From Pirellulales bacterium (GTDB lineage Bacteria; Planctomycetota; Planctomycetia; Pirellulales; Thermoguttaceae), in assembly GCA_030642635.1 (NCBI GenBank), contig DAOWNK010000035.1, positions 1 through 16,663 of the forward strand: a DNA stretch of 16,663 nucleotides. Reading direction: 5' to 3'. Positions 1 to 7,432 of the stretch are shown here, piece by piece. The translations under genes and the position numbers were made by a program. Under the pieces are notes generated by a model, which was not told the DNA's origin, searched no databases, and saw only the letters and a program-made list of their open reading frames with translations. How positions within the stretch are numbered: the first letter of the stretch is position 1; each line of letters begins with the position of its first letter.

Positions 1-384
1 GTAAAACGTCCTGGCGCCGATTATGCCCGGCACGATCATCCAAAAGGCCAGCGAGACGATCAACTCGGGGTCCAGGCCCGCGCGACGTGCCCGCCATGCG
101 GCAAGTCCGGTGCCCGCTACGACCGCCACGAGCATCATCACGCCGTAGCTGCGGACGGGTAATCCTTCTGGCTTGCTCAACGCAGGCAACAACCACCAGA
201 TGATCGCACCCAGCAGCAGCAGGATCGGCACGTAGCCCCACGTGTCGGCGCTGAGGCCCTGCCGCCACACAAGCCATGCCAAGGCGCCCAGGCTCACCAA
301 GGCCCAAACGGCCAGCAGAAGACCAAAGCCGAACAACGGAACGCCGGCAATCTCGGTAGGTATGTAAAGGAGAGTTTGGTGCAT
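1..384 (-). CDS. lgt: Prolipoprotein diacylglyceryl transferase, N-terminal part (runs off left edge)
   Basis: Lgt moves a diacylglyceryl group from phosphatidylglycerol to the lipobox cysteine of prolipoproteins in the inner membrane. The frame is open from ATG at 384 down to base 1, giving 128 residues and no stop, so the C-terminal half and the catalytic HGGL region lie outside the window. Visible are hydrophobic segments at about residues 12-40, 50-70 and 78-96, then GLPVRSYGVMM (about 74-84), a typical Lgt N-terminal stretch, and an ending GIIGARTFY that matches the Lgt GARxxY region. The roughly 70 residues before the RSYG segment are longer than in E. coli Lgt; I recall such an extension from planctomycete Lgt but could not check it. 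The start ATG overlaps the panC stop (TAATG), which suggests translational coupling. The family call rests on these motifs. Confidence 0.78.
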   Translation of the reverse strand, partial: MHQTLLYIPTEIAGVPLFGFGLLLAVWALVSLGALAWLVWRQGLSADTWGYVPILLLLGAIIWWLLPALSKPEGLPVRSYGVMMLVAVVAGTGLAAWRARRAGLDPELIVSLAFWMIVPGIIGARTFY

Positions 385-1232
385 TAACCCAACAAACAAT
401 TATCAATCAACCGCGTGCCGTCGATTTTGACCGCCAGTGCGGCCAATGTTCTGGTGGTGATTTTTTCTATTGGTTCGAGTGTCTCTGGATCGACCAGTGC
501 GATGTAGTCGATCTCGGCGTCCTCGGCCGACAGTATTACCTCTTGCATCCGTTCGATAATCACATCGGCGCGGCGCTGGCCCTGCTCGACCAGTTCAGCG
601 GCAAGTTGAAGGCTTTTCCATAGCACAAGCGCCCGCTGCCGACCGGCCGGACTTAAATATGCATGGCGTGAACTGATGGCCAGCCCATCTGGCTCGCGGA
701 CGGTCGGGCAGGCGTGAATCGCCACCGGCACGTCGAGGTCCTCGACCATCCGCCGTATGACCAGCAGTTGTTGATAGTCCTTCTGCCCGAAGTACGCAAC
801 GTCCGGTGTGACCATGTTAAGCAGTTTAAGCACCACTGTGGCCACGCCGCGAAAATGTCCGGGCCGGCGTTTGCCCTCCAGCGGCTCGGCGACCGAGCCG
901 ATCTCGACCCAAGTGGCGTGTTGCGGGCCGTAGACGTCTTCCTCTGCCGGTACGAATACCATATCCACGTTGCAGCCGGCCAAGGCGTCGAGGTCTGAAG
1001 CGAGCGTGCGGGGGTATTTCTCCAGGTCCTCTCCTGCTGCGAACTGGCTCGGGTTGACGAAAATTGAAACGACCGTGCAGTCGCACTCGGCCTTCGACGC
1101 GCGTATCAAGCTCAAGTGCCCCTCGTGCAGCGCGCCCATGGTCGGCACCAACCCGACGGTTTTTCCAGCACGACGTACCGCGGCAATGACCTCACGTAAT
1201 TGGTCGATAGTGTGGACGGTTTGGGGGTGCAT
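384..1232 (-). CDS. panC: Pantothenate synthetase (pantoate--beta-alanine ligase)
   Basis: PanC joins pantoate and beta-alanine using ATP, the last step of pantothenate synthesis for CoA. The 282-residue length fits the family. Seen in order are PTMGALHEGHLSLI at about 30-43, with the nucleotide-binding HxxH histidines 36 and 39, then the segment FVNPSQF (58-64), YFGQKDYQQL (147-156) with Lys151, and LAISSRHAYL (184-193), the KMSKS-like loop. That loop normally reads SSRN; here Asn is replaced by His190. The start ATG has no Shine-Dalgarno sequence, since only six bases separate it from a G-rich heptamer repeat block. It lies 76 bp after folK, and its stop overlaps the lgt start, so folK-panC-lgt is probably one transcript. 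Confidence 0.95.
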   Translation of the reverse strand: MHPQTVHTIDQLREVIAAVRRAGKTVGLVPTMGALHEGHLSLIRASKAECDCTVVSIFVNPSQFAAGEDLEKYPRTLASDLDALAGCNVDMVFVPAEEDVYGPQHATWVEIGSVAEPLEGKRRPGHFRGVATVVLKLLNMVTPDVAYFGQKDYQQLLVIRRMVEDLDVPVAIHACPTVREPDGLAISSRHAYLSPAGRQRALVLWKSLQLAAELVEQGQRRADVIIERMQEVILSAEDAEIDYIALVDPETLEPIEKITTRTLAALAVKIDGTRLIDNCLLG

Positions 1233-1237
1233 GGTGG

Positions 1238-1280
1238 TCAGGGGCCAGGGGCCAGGGGTCAGGGGCCAGAGGCCAGGGGG
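1238..1280. repeat. Heptamer tandem repeat block, left arm
   Basis: Six successive 7-bp units of the form YCAGGGG (TCAGGGG or CCAGGGG, one reading CCAGAGG) lie directly upstream of the panC start codon. They are complementary to the C-rich block at 1306-1340, so the pair forms an interrupted inverted repeat with a 25-bp spacer. The arrangement resembles the short tandemly repeated repetitive (STRR) heptamers known from cyanobacteria, though the unit sequence here is its own. Confidence 0.85.
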
Positions 1281-1305
1281 TTCAGTTGAGTCAGGTAGCC
1301 TCTCT

Positions 1306-1340
1306 TCTCTAGCCCCTAGCCCCTAGCCCCTGGCCCCTGA
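1306..1340. repeat. Heptamer tandem repeat block, right arm, overlapping the folK 3' end
   Basis: Five 7-bp units (TCTCTAG, CCCCTAG twice, CCCCTGG, CCCCTGA on the plus strand) are the reverse complement of the block at 1238-1280. The folK reading frame runs into this block, and the TAG stop of folK comes from one repeat unit. About nine C-terminal residues of FolK are repeat-encoded. Confidence 0.85.
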
Positions 1341-1800
1341 TAAGTCGATCTAACAACCGCGCTATTGTCAAGCCGGTTGTCGGATGCACCATTCGGCCGG
1401 CCACCTCTGCGGCCGGCTCCAGCACGAAACGCCGCTGTGCCATGCGCGGGTGCGGCAATACCAATGACGGGGCATCGTCCAACACTACCCGGTCGTACAG
1501 CAACAGGTCGAGGTCGACGGTGCGCGGTCCCCAACGCACCGAGCGGCGGCGGCCTAAGTCCGATTCGATCTGCTGCAACACTTCAAGCACCGACTGCGGC
1601 TTAAGCGACGTTTCGACAACCGCCGCTCCGTTTAGATAAGTTGGTTGTCCGGTCGGACCGCCCTCAGGCAAAGTCTCGTACCAACGACTGCTGCGGCGGA
1701 GCACCATTTGTGGATGCCGCCCAAGGCACTCAACGGCCAAATCGAGCGTTGCACGACGCTCTCCCAGGTTGGAACCCAAACCGATCAAGCAGGAAGGCAT
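1309..1800 (-). CDS. folK: 2-amino-4-hydroxy-6-hydroxymethyldihydropteridine pyrophosphokinase
   Basis: FolK transfers pyrophosphate from ATP to hydroxymethyldihydropterin in folate synthesis. The 163-residue protein opens with CLIGLGSNLGER (4-15) and carries the family signature WGPRTVDLDLLLY (90-102), whose acidic residues bind magnesium-ATP, followed by LPHPRMAQRRFVLEPAAEV (115-133). The natural domain ends near ARLLDRL (147-153). The last residues, RGQGLGARG, are read from the heptamer repeat block, so the tail was probably acquired when the repeat landed at the gene end. The ATG at 1800 gives a normal FolK N-terminus. panC follows after 76 bp. No dihydropteroate synthase or folB gene is visible nearby. 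Confidence 0.93.
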   Translation of the reverse strand: MPSCLIGLGSNLGERRATLDLAVECLGRHPQMVLRRSSRWYETLPEGGPTGQPTYLNGAAVVETSLKPQSVLEVLQQIESDLGRRRSVRWGPRTVDLDLLLYDRVVLDDAPSLVLPHPRMAQRRFVLEPAAEVAGRMVHPTTGLTIARLLDRLIRGQGLGARG

Positions 1801-1950
1801 GGAGTTACGCCGTGGTGAGATAGGCTGCGACGAAAACCTGGGGGAGGCCCTCCGGGCCGCTAACTTGTGCCGACAGTCGATCCCTGCGGTCGCCGCCCCC
1901 CAAGCTCTCGTCTTGAATCCGACGCCATTGTCCGCATATGGACAAATCTG

Positions 1951-2229
1951 TCAAGGTGACCGCCACGGAAAATTGAACTGGTGACGATAGTTGTACGTCG
2001 GATGATAGAAATACCGGTACCACATCGAATCGTAACCGTGCCGCGGTGCGTACAAATCCGGCGGCGAGAACCGATGCCATCGGCAAAAACGTTCGGTAGC
2101 CACAACCATCGGGCCGTAATAATTGCCGTCCGTCAATACATACTCATCGCCTATCGTGGAAGGGCAATCGGCGGCGGTGGGTTCCGAGCCACCGGTTATA
2201 AGCAGAATGGTCAATATGGCGGCGTGCAT
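1951..2229 (-). CDS. Small secreted Tyr/His-rich protein of unknown function
   Basis: I do not recognise a named family. The chosen start (ATG at 2229) gives 92 residues and is preceded by GAGGA at 2238-2242 with 8-base spacing. A longer frame reaches 2349, but its extra N-terminus is charged and would bury this signal. The protein begins MHAAILTILLITGG, a short hydrophobic signal-like segment, with a possible lipoprotein or cleavage site at Cys22 (AADC). The mature part is rich in Tyr, His, Arg and Trp, especially in the last 30 residues (for example MWYRYFYHPTYNYRHQF). That composition suggests a surface-associated or wall-bound protein, but this is inference. folK begins 150 bp downstream on the same strand; I see no feature in 1801-1950. 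Confidence 0.6.
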   Translation of the reverse strand: MHAAILTILLITGGSEPTAADCPSTIGDEYVLTDGNYYGPMVVATERFCRWHRFSPPDLYAPRHGYDSMWYRYFYHPTYNYRHQFNFPWRSP

Positions 2230-2237
2230 CGGTTCAA

Positions 2238-2242
2238 TCCTC
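2238..2242 (-). promoter_or_regulatory. Ribosome binding site deciding the start of the small secreted protein
   Basis: GAGGA on the minus strand lies 8 bases before the ATG at 2229. It favours this internal start, which exposes a signal peptide, over the upstream ATG at 2349. Confidence 0.6.
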
Positions 2243-2362
2243 AAATGTAGGCGAATTTTGCAAAATGTTCGGTCGTAACGGTGGATCGGCTCATGGCGGC
2301 TGGTATATCCAAACAGCTCTGCCGGCCCGTCGCATTTACCCCAAACCACCCGGTTTCACCAT

Positions 2363-2415
2363 GCCGCTTGCGGCTTAGCAGACGTTGGTGTAAGCGTATT
2401 GCGAAGCCGCAAGCG
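2363..2415. repeat. Palindromic repeat GCCGCTTGCGGCTTAGCA with a facing inverted copy
   Basis: The 18-mer GCCGCTTGCGGCTTAGCA at 2363-2380 recurs exactly at 10164-10181 and with one change at 8838-8855. A second, inverted copy of its core lies at 2401-2415, giving a 15-bp stem (2365-2379 with 2401-2415, one mismatch) around a 21-base loop. It ends 18 bases before the ATG of the downstream secreted protein, so it would form a hairpin in that 5' leader if transcribed. Confidence 0.75.
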
Positions 2416-2433
2416 ATAAATGCTACAATTGCA

Positions 2434-3474
2434 ATGCCCATGCGAATTCTTCGCTCCATCCTGATTTCCACAACGGTGTTGCTGCCGACGGTCATCGTTG
2501 CGTCGCCTATCCAGGCCGCCGGCCGGGTCCACCTGGAGTTGGTCGGCGAAGGGCGCGGCGCCTCGCTGGTGTTCCAGGAGTGGGCTGCCTTGCTGGGCAA
2601 AGCCGGTATTCGCAACGTGCGAATCCGCAACGCCACCGCAACCGATCGTGTAGGAATCGAGGTGCGCGGAACCAAGGACAATCCGCTGTACGTCGTTACC
2701 GGCGTGATCCGTTCACGCAACGAGTTGATTCTGCCGTCGGGCCGGTTCCGCCGCAGCGACGTTGCCCGCCTGGCGCGCCGGCTGGACGATCTGGCACGGC
2801 TGGGGCCGGCAGACCGACGCGAACCGCCGGCGGCATTCGGATTGTCGACCGAACAAATCGAGCAAGTCCTGGAAGACCTGTCCCGGCCGGTCGGCTTTTC
2901 GACTGTGGAAACTGTCCGCCGTGCGGCGGTCGAACGGATCGGCGACCGGCTGCTGCTGCCGTTTAAGATAGAGCCGGCCATGGCCGACGCACTCGACGAC
3001 AAAGTGTCCGAAGAGTTGTTTGGCATCTCACGCGGCACTGCGCTGGCCTACCTGCTGCGCCCGGCTGGAATGTGCCTGGCGCCGCGTGAGCTAAACGGCC
3101 GTGTGGTGTACGTTGCAAAAAAGTGCAAGCCTGGTATGGAGATATGGCCGGTCGGCCGCGAGCCGAACAGCCCGATCCGCGAGTTGCTGCCGGCGATTTA
3201 CGAATTCCACAACGTCAACATCCAGAACGTCCCTGCCGCCCGGGCAATGGCGGCGATCGGCAAGCTGCTGAAAGTGCCCGTCTTGATAGACCACGACGCA
3301 TTGGCCCGACACGGTATCGAGCCGGCCAAGGTGCTCGTCACACATCCACGCCGTCGAACCACCTACAGCATTGCGTTAAGAAAAATACTCTTCCAGGCCG
3401 GGCTGAAGTTCGAGGTCCGTGCAGACGATACCGGAGAGCCGTTTTTGTGGATCAGCACGGTCAAGCCGGTGTGA
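2434..3474 (+). CDS. Secreted hypothetical protein with secretin-N-like repeats
   Basis: The frame is open from 2281, but the first 51 codons run through the palindromic repeat and look untranslated. The start at 2434 (or ATG 2440) gives 346 residues with a clear signal peptide (about 3-29, ending ASPIQAAG). Residues 30-125 form an unrecognised domain (VHLELVG, FQEWAALLGKAG, VGIEVRG). Residues about 172-230 and 255-343 look like two copies of the small fold seen at the N-terminus of secretins and in planctomycete periplasmic proteins. The second copy shows the pattern of a hydrophobic helix, VPVLIDHDAL, GIEP, then SIALRKILFQAGLKFEV and a final short strand. I know that pattern from planctomycete hypothetical proteins; the assignment is by eye. 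Function is unknown, probably periplasmic. Its 3' end overlaps the pepF tail by 14 bp. Confidence 0.75.
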   Translation: MPMRILRSILISTTVLLPTVIVASPIQAAGRVHLELVGEGRGASLVFQEWAALLGKAGIRNVRIRNATATDRVGIEVRGTKDNPLYVVTGVIRSRNELILPSGRFRRSDVARLARRLDDLARLGPADRREPPAAFGLSTEQIEQVLEDLSRPVGFSTVETVRRAAVERIGDRLLLPFKIEPAMADALDDKVSEELFGISRGTALAYLLRPAGMCLAPRELNGRVVYVAKKCKPGMEIWPVGREPNSPIRELLPAIYEFHNVNIQNVPAARAMAAIGKLLKVPVLIDHDALARHGIEPAKVLVTHPRRRTTYSIALRKILFQAGLKFEVRADDTGEPFLWISTVKPV

Positions 3475-5263
3475 TCAACCCGTCCAACTCATCGACCAGC
3501 CGTGTGAACTGTCCCAGCGCAGCGTCGACCGCAGCCGGTTGCTCCATGTCCACACCGGCGTCGCGGAGCAGATCGAGCGGGTCTTTTGAGCATCCGCCGG
3601 ACAGGAAATTCAGGTAATCGCTCAACTCCCGCCGGCCGCCGCCGGTTACATGCTCGGACAACGCAACGGCGGCCGACAGCCCCGTGGCGTATTTGTACAC
3701 GTAAAACGCATTGTAAAAGTGCGGGATGCGAAAACACTCAAACGACAACTCGTCGTCGATGGTGAACTCCGGCCCGAAATAGAGTTTCAGCAAACCGTTG
3801 TAAACCTCGCAGAACCGATCGACCGTAAGCGGCTCGCCCTGCTCTGCCAGTTCGTGCGTGATCTTCTCGAACTCGGCAAACATCGTCTGGCGGAATATGG
3901 TGCCGCGCACGGCGTCGATCTGGCGGTTCACCAGAAACGCCCGATGCCGGTCGTCGCGGGCATGTTCCATAAGGTGCCGGGCGAGCAACTGCTCGTTGAA
4001 CGTGCTGGCCACCTCGGCGACAAAAATCGTGTAGTCGTAGTATGCGTACGGTTGCTTTTTGGCCGACAGCAAGCTGTGCATTGAGTGCCCTGCCTCGTGG
4101 GCGAGTGTGAACACGTGCTCCAGCACGTCCGGCTGGTAGTTCATCAGTATGTACGGCGCTGCGTCGAAGCTGCCGCAACTGAACGCCCCGCTCTGCTTAC
4201 CGCGATTCTCATACCGGTCGCACCAGCGGCCCTTCAATCCCTTCTCCAACGCACGGCAATAGTCGCTGCCGAGCGGTTGAATCGCGGCAATGACCGTTTC
4301 AACCGCCTTGTTCCAGGTGTGCCGTGTTTGCAGTTCGGCCAAGATCGGCACGTAGGTGTCGTAATGGTGAATATCACGCAGCCGCATCTTCCGTCGGCGG
4401 ATATCGTAGTAACGGTGCAACGCCGGCAGGCACCGGTGCACTGAGTCGATCAGGTTCTCGTAGACGGAGATGCCCACGCGGTCTGGAAACAGCGCTGCCT
4501 CTAACGCGCTCGGATAGTTCCTTGCCCGAGCGTAATAAACGTCGCGCTGGATCGAGCCGTTCAGCGAGGCGGCCAGCGTGTGCCGATGGTCGGCGTACTG
4601 CCGATAGTATTTTTGGAAGGCGTTCTTACGCACGCTACGTTTCGGCGAGTGCAACATGGTGCTGAACGTGGCGTGGCTCAGTTTGACCGACCGGCCATGC
4701 TCGTCGCTGACCGTGCCGAACCGCATGTCTGCATCGTTAAGCTGTCGGAACACCTGCCCGGCCGCCTGCGACATCTCGATCTGCATCGCCAACAAACGCT
4801 CTTCCTTGCGGCCGAGTGTGTGCGGCTTGTGGCGAATCAAACGCTCCAGCATCAGCCGATACGGGGCCAGGCACTTGGCGTTCAAGAACTTCTTCAGTTT
4901 GGCGTTTGAGATCGCCAAGATTTCCGGGCGGATGAAGCTGGCCGCCTGGGCTGCCCGGGCAGCGACATTGGTGTACCGGCCTTGCATCCGCTGGTGCGTC
5001 CCGTCGGCGGTGTCTTCGGCCGTTTTCAGGAAGGCGTAAGCACCAAGCCGCTCGCCGACGCGGTCGAAGTCCAGATCGAACTTCAAACACGTCGCCAACG
5101 TTCGGGCACTCTCGGCCAGGGTACCCTGGAACTTGGCGTAACCGGCAATCCGCTTCTCCCATCGCGTGAAGGCCCTTTCCCAGGCGTCGTCGTCGGCAAA
5201 CAGGCTGCCCAGGTCCCAGGTATCGGCGGCTTTGACTTTGCTACGCGGCGGAAGTTGTTTCAT
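3461..5263 (-). CDS. pepF: Oligoendopeptidase F (M3 family zinc peptidase)
   Basis: PepF is a cytosolic metallopeptidase that cuts short peptides, generally in peptide turnover. The 600-residue length is usual. The zinc site FTLAHEAGHSMHS lies at about 386-398 (HExxH at 389-393), and the third ligand is in VAEVASTFNE near Glu417. The N-terminus LPPRSKVKAADTWDLGSLFADDDAWE (from residue 4) is typical of the family. I place the start at ATG 5263; an in-frame TTG at 5278 would add five residues, and neither has a strong Shine-Dalgarno sequence. The 24-bp-arm inverted repeat sits 20 bp upstream, between fabH and pepF, so co-transcription with fabH is uncertain. The 3' end overlaps the convergent secreted-protein gene by 14 bp with no terminator between them. 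Confidence 0.93.
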   Translation of the reverse strand: MKQLPPRSKVKAADTWDLGSLFADDDAWERAFTRWEKRIAGYAKFQGTLAESARTLATCLKFDLDFDRVGERLGAYAFLKTAEDTADGTHQRMQGRYTNVAARAAQAASFIRPEILAISNAKLKKFLNAKCLAPYRLMLERLIRHKPHTLGRKEERLLAMQIEMSQAAGQVFRQLNDADMRFGTVSDEHGRSVKLSHATFSTMLHSPKRSVRKNAFQKYYRQYADHRHTLAASLNGSIQRDVYYARARNYPSALEAALFPDRVGISVYENLIDSVHRCLPALHRYYDIRRRKMRLRDIHHYDTYVPILAELQTRHTWNKAVETVIAAIQPLGSDYCRALEKGLKGRWCDRYENRGKQSGAFSCGSFDAAPYILMNYQPDVLEHVFTLAHEAGHSMHSLLSAKKQPYAYYDYTIFVAEVASTFNEQLLARHLMEHARDDRHRAFLVNRQIDAVRGTIFRQTMFAEFEKITHELAEQGEPLTVDRFCEVYNGLLKLYFGPEFTIDDELSFECFRIPHFYNAFYVYKYATGLSAAVALSEHVTGGGRRELSDYLNFLSGGCSKDPLDLLRDAGVDMEQPAAVDAALGQFTRLVDELDGLITPA

Positions 5264-5282
5264 GGGAATATTCTTCAATCAT

Positions 5283-5357
5283 AAAGCCGCGACCGGTGGT
5301 CGCGCCCAACACTATTAAATTACCGGGGACATTGGCGCGACCACCGGTCGCGGCTTT
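5283..5357. repeat. Inverted repeat with perfect 24-bp arms, between fabH and pepF
   Basis: Arms at 5283-5306 and 5334-5357 are exact reverse complements (beginning AAAGCCGCGACCGGTGG) around a 27-bp AT-richer loop. The element begins 7 bp after the fabH stop codon and ends about 20 bp before the pepF start. It has no coding capacity. It could be a non-autonomous mobile element or an RNA hairpin at the fabH mRNA end; there is no T-run typical of an intrinsic terminator. Confidence 0.9.
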
Positions 5358-5364
5358 CTGATCT

Positions 5365-6405
5365 TCACCATTTCATCAACACCGTACCCCAGGCCAACCC
5401 GGCGCCGAAGCCGCTGAACAACACGTGGCTGCCTGGCCGGATGCGGCCCTCGCGAAACGCCTCATCGAGTGCGAGCGGTATACTGGCCGACGAGGTGTTG
5501 CCGTAACGCTCGAGGTTGTTGAAGACTTTTTGCGGGTCGATGCCCAGGTCCTTCACTGCCGAGTTGATTATCCGTATGTTGGCCTGGTGAAAGATGACCA
5601 GGTCAACCTCGTCGAGTGTCATCTCGGCGTCTTGCAGCACCTCGGTGACGGTTTCTCGCAGCAGTCGGATCGCCCATTTGTAGATCGGGCGCCCTTCCAT
5701 ACGCATGAAGTGTTGTCCGTCGGTTTCGGCTGCGGTCGTAAACGGCATCCTGCTGCCGCCCATCGGCCGATAGAGCAGTTCGGTGCCGGAACCGTCGGAG
5801 CCGACGGCGTATGAGAGCAGCCCCTGATCATTGCCGCCGGAGGCCAGCAGCACTGCACCGGCGGCATCGCCGAACAACGGAAAGGTCCGTTCATCGGTCG
5901 GGTCGGTTACCCTGGAGTTGCAATCCGCACCAATTACCAGCACAAGCCGGTTACAGCCGGTAGAGATGAACTGCGCGCCGGTAATCATTGCAAAAATGAA
6001 GCTGGCGCATGCCGCCTGGATGTCCATCGCCGGTGCACACAAATCGAGCCGATCCTGAATCAACGAAGCGGTGGCTGGCATGAGCAGGTCGGGCGTGTAG
6101 GTGCCCAGCAACACCAGGTCGATCTCGGCCGGATCGACGCCGGCATCGACAATGCACCGGCGGGCCGCCTCTATGGCCAGATCGCTTGTGGCTTCGCCAG
6201 GTTCTACATGACGCCGCTCGAGGATACCGGTCCGCTGGACAATCCAGTCGGCGTCGTAACCCAACTCGGCCAGGTCTTCGTTACGGATCGCCCGGGCCGG
6301 GGTACTACTGCCGATCCCAACCACCTGGATGCCCATCAGGCTGCCGAGCCTGGAACGCTTCGTCTGCAGCTCGATCTGGTCGGGTTGAATTGCGTCAATG
6401 GACAT
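5365..6405 (-). CDS. fabH: Beta-ketoacyl-ACP synthase III
   Basis: FabH starts fatty acid synthesis by condensing acetyl-CoA (or another short acyl-CoA) with malonyl-ACP. The catalytic triad is visible: Cys133 in DIQAACASFIFA, His273 in IFHQANIRI and Asn303 in ERYGNTSSASIPLAL. The glycine-rich end SGFGAGLAWGTVLMKW is also typical. At 346 residues it is about 25 longer than E. coli FabH because of an N-terminal extension (MSIDAIQPDQIELQTKRSR) before the usual MGIQVVGIGS. An alternative start at that inner ATG (6336) is possible, but a purine-rich stretch precedes 6405. No other fab or plsX gene is adjacent. It is divergent from the NRDE gene across a 186-bp gap, which must hold both promoters; I could not define them. 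Confidence 0.95.
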   Translation of the reverse strand: MSIDAIQPDQIELQTKRSRLGSLMGIQVVGIGSSTPARAIRNEDLAELGYDADWIVQRTGILERRHVEPGEATSDLAIEAARRCIVDAGVDPAEIDLVLLGTYTPDLLMPATASLIQDRLDLCAPAMDIQAACASFIFAMITGAQFISTGCNRLVLVIGADCNSRVTDPTDERTFPLFGDAAGAVLLASGGNDQGLLSYAVGSDGSGTELLYRPMGGSRMPFTTAAETDGQHFMRMEGRPIYKWAIRLLRETVTEVLQDAEMTLDEVDLVIFHQANIRIINSAVKDLGIDPQKVFNNLERYGNTSSASIPLALDEAFREGRIRPGSHVLFSGFGAGLAWGTVLMKW

Positions 6406-6591
6406 ATTTTTCTTTGGAAAGTGTTTTGCAATTAAGTAAGCCTACGCGTTTTCGTACGAATTCTCAAGGTCCGAATCCATGTTTTTTGCTCAAAATAACT
6501 CTCCAGGGGGGTGTAATCGCCTGCGGTTTATTGCTAAACTGAATTTTTGCGAAATGCAGCAGTTTCAAGACTAGATGGAGATCACGATGCT

Positions 6592-7413
6592 ATGTGCATG
6601 ATGGCCATCCTATACAAGATAGCGGGCAATACCCCAATTTTGATAGCATCCAACCGTGATGAGTTCTTCAACCGGCCCACGCAGGCACCAAAAATCCAGT
6701 CCGGCTCCCCAAGAGCGGTATTCGGAACAGACCTGAAAGCAGGTGGAACATGGTTTGGCGTGAACCAGCACGGTGTGTTCGTCACGGTCACCAATCGGCC
6801 CAAGACCATGGTGCCGGCCGAGCCTCGCTCCCGCGGGCTACTGTGTCGCGAGTTGCTGAAGACCTCCAATACCCAGGAGGCCGCCGAACGGGCTGCAAAG
6901 GAACTGGCGACCGGCGCATACGCCGGGGCTAACTATGTCTGTGCCGACGCAGAGTCTGCCGTGGTCGTCTACGGCGGAGACCGAATTGAAGTGGTGGAAA
7001 TAAAACCAGGGTTGCACCTGCTTTCGAACGGCGACCTTGACGATCCAAACGATCCGCGGCACGAATTCGTCCGGCGGATGCTCACCTTACACACGCTCGA
7101 TTCGGCCGTTACGTTTCTGGCGGTGGCCAGCCGGGTATTCTCCAGAAAGCCGGAAGTCGTCGGGCAGCGCGGCGCGATCATCACCGGAAAAGACTACGGA
7201 ACAATTTCGTCCACATTGTTGGCGCTGGCCAATAAGATTCAGCAATCCACCTATCAGTACGCACCCGGTCCGCCGTGCGACCGCTCGTACGACGACCTCT
7301 CTGCACTGCTGCGCCAGGTTCTATCAACCGGCAAGAGCAAGAAGAACAAAAACGACGGCAATGGTAAAAACAATGCAAAGGGCAAGAAGAAGGAAGCACT
7401 TAAAAAGAAGTAA
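6592..7413 (+). CDS. NRDE/TANGO2-family protein
   Basis: This family (Pfam NRDE, eukaryotic TANGO2) has no settled biochemical role; TANGO2 has been linked to Golgi organisation, lipid and haem handling. The start at ATG 6592 gives MCMMAILYK, matching the conserved Met-Cys beginning of the family; GGAG lies 11 bases upstream. An in-frame TTG at 6547 would add 15 residues and lose that feature. The motif ASNRDEFFNRPT (19-30) gives the family its name, followed by GGTWFGVNQHGVFVTVTNRP (51-70). The core ends near residue 244. A tail of about 29 residues rich in Lys, Asn and Gly follows (245-273), which is low complexity and may bind nucleic acid or simply be disordered. The stop is one base before the repeat at 7415. 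Confidence 0.88.
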   Translation: MCMMAILYKIAGNTPILIASNRDEFFNRPTQAPKIQSGSPRAVFGTDLKAGGTWFGVNQHGVFVTVTNRPKTMVPAEPRSRGLLCRELLKTSNTQEAAERAAKELATGAYAGANYVCADAESAVVVYGGDRIEVVEIKPGLHLLSNGDLDDPNDPRHEFVRRMLTLHTLDSAVTFLAVASRVFSRKPEVVGQRGAIITGKDYGTISSTLLALANKIQQSTYQYAPGPPCDRSYDDLSALLRQVLSTGKSKKNKNDGNGKNNAKGKKKEALKKK

Positions 7414-7432
7414 GTTTAGCCGCCGGGCTTGC

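Noticed and set aside
1238..1340. CRISPR-like array
   Set aside because: The units are contiguous 7-mers without spacers, so these are tandem heptamers and not CRISPR repeats.
1805..2086. Minus-strand 93-codon frame overlapping the small secreted protein
   Set aside because: No ribosome site, no clear signal and overlap with a better-supported frame.
2399..2429. Possible promoter TTGCGA ... TACAAT
   Set aside because: The spacing is 19 bp and the -10 lies only 5 bases before the ATG at 2434, so transcription would begin inside the gene.
2281..2433. Upstream extension of the secreted-protein frame
   Set aside because: It runs through the palindromic repeat and would hide the signal peptide at 2434, so it is not counted as coding.
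3650..5039. Series of plus-strand frames across pepF
   Set aside because: They are antisense shadows of a gene with all its catalytic motifs on the minus strand.
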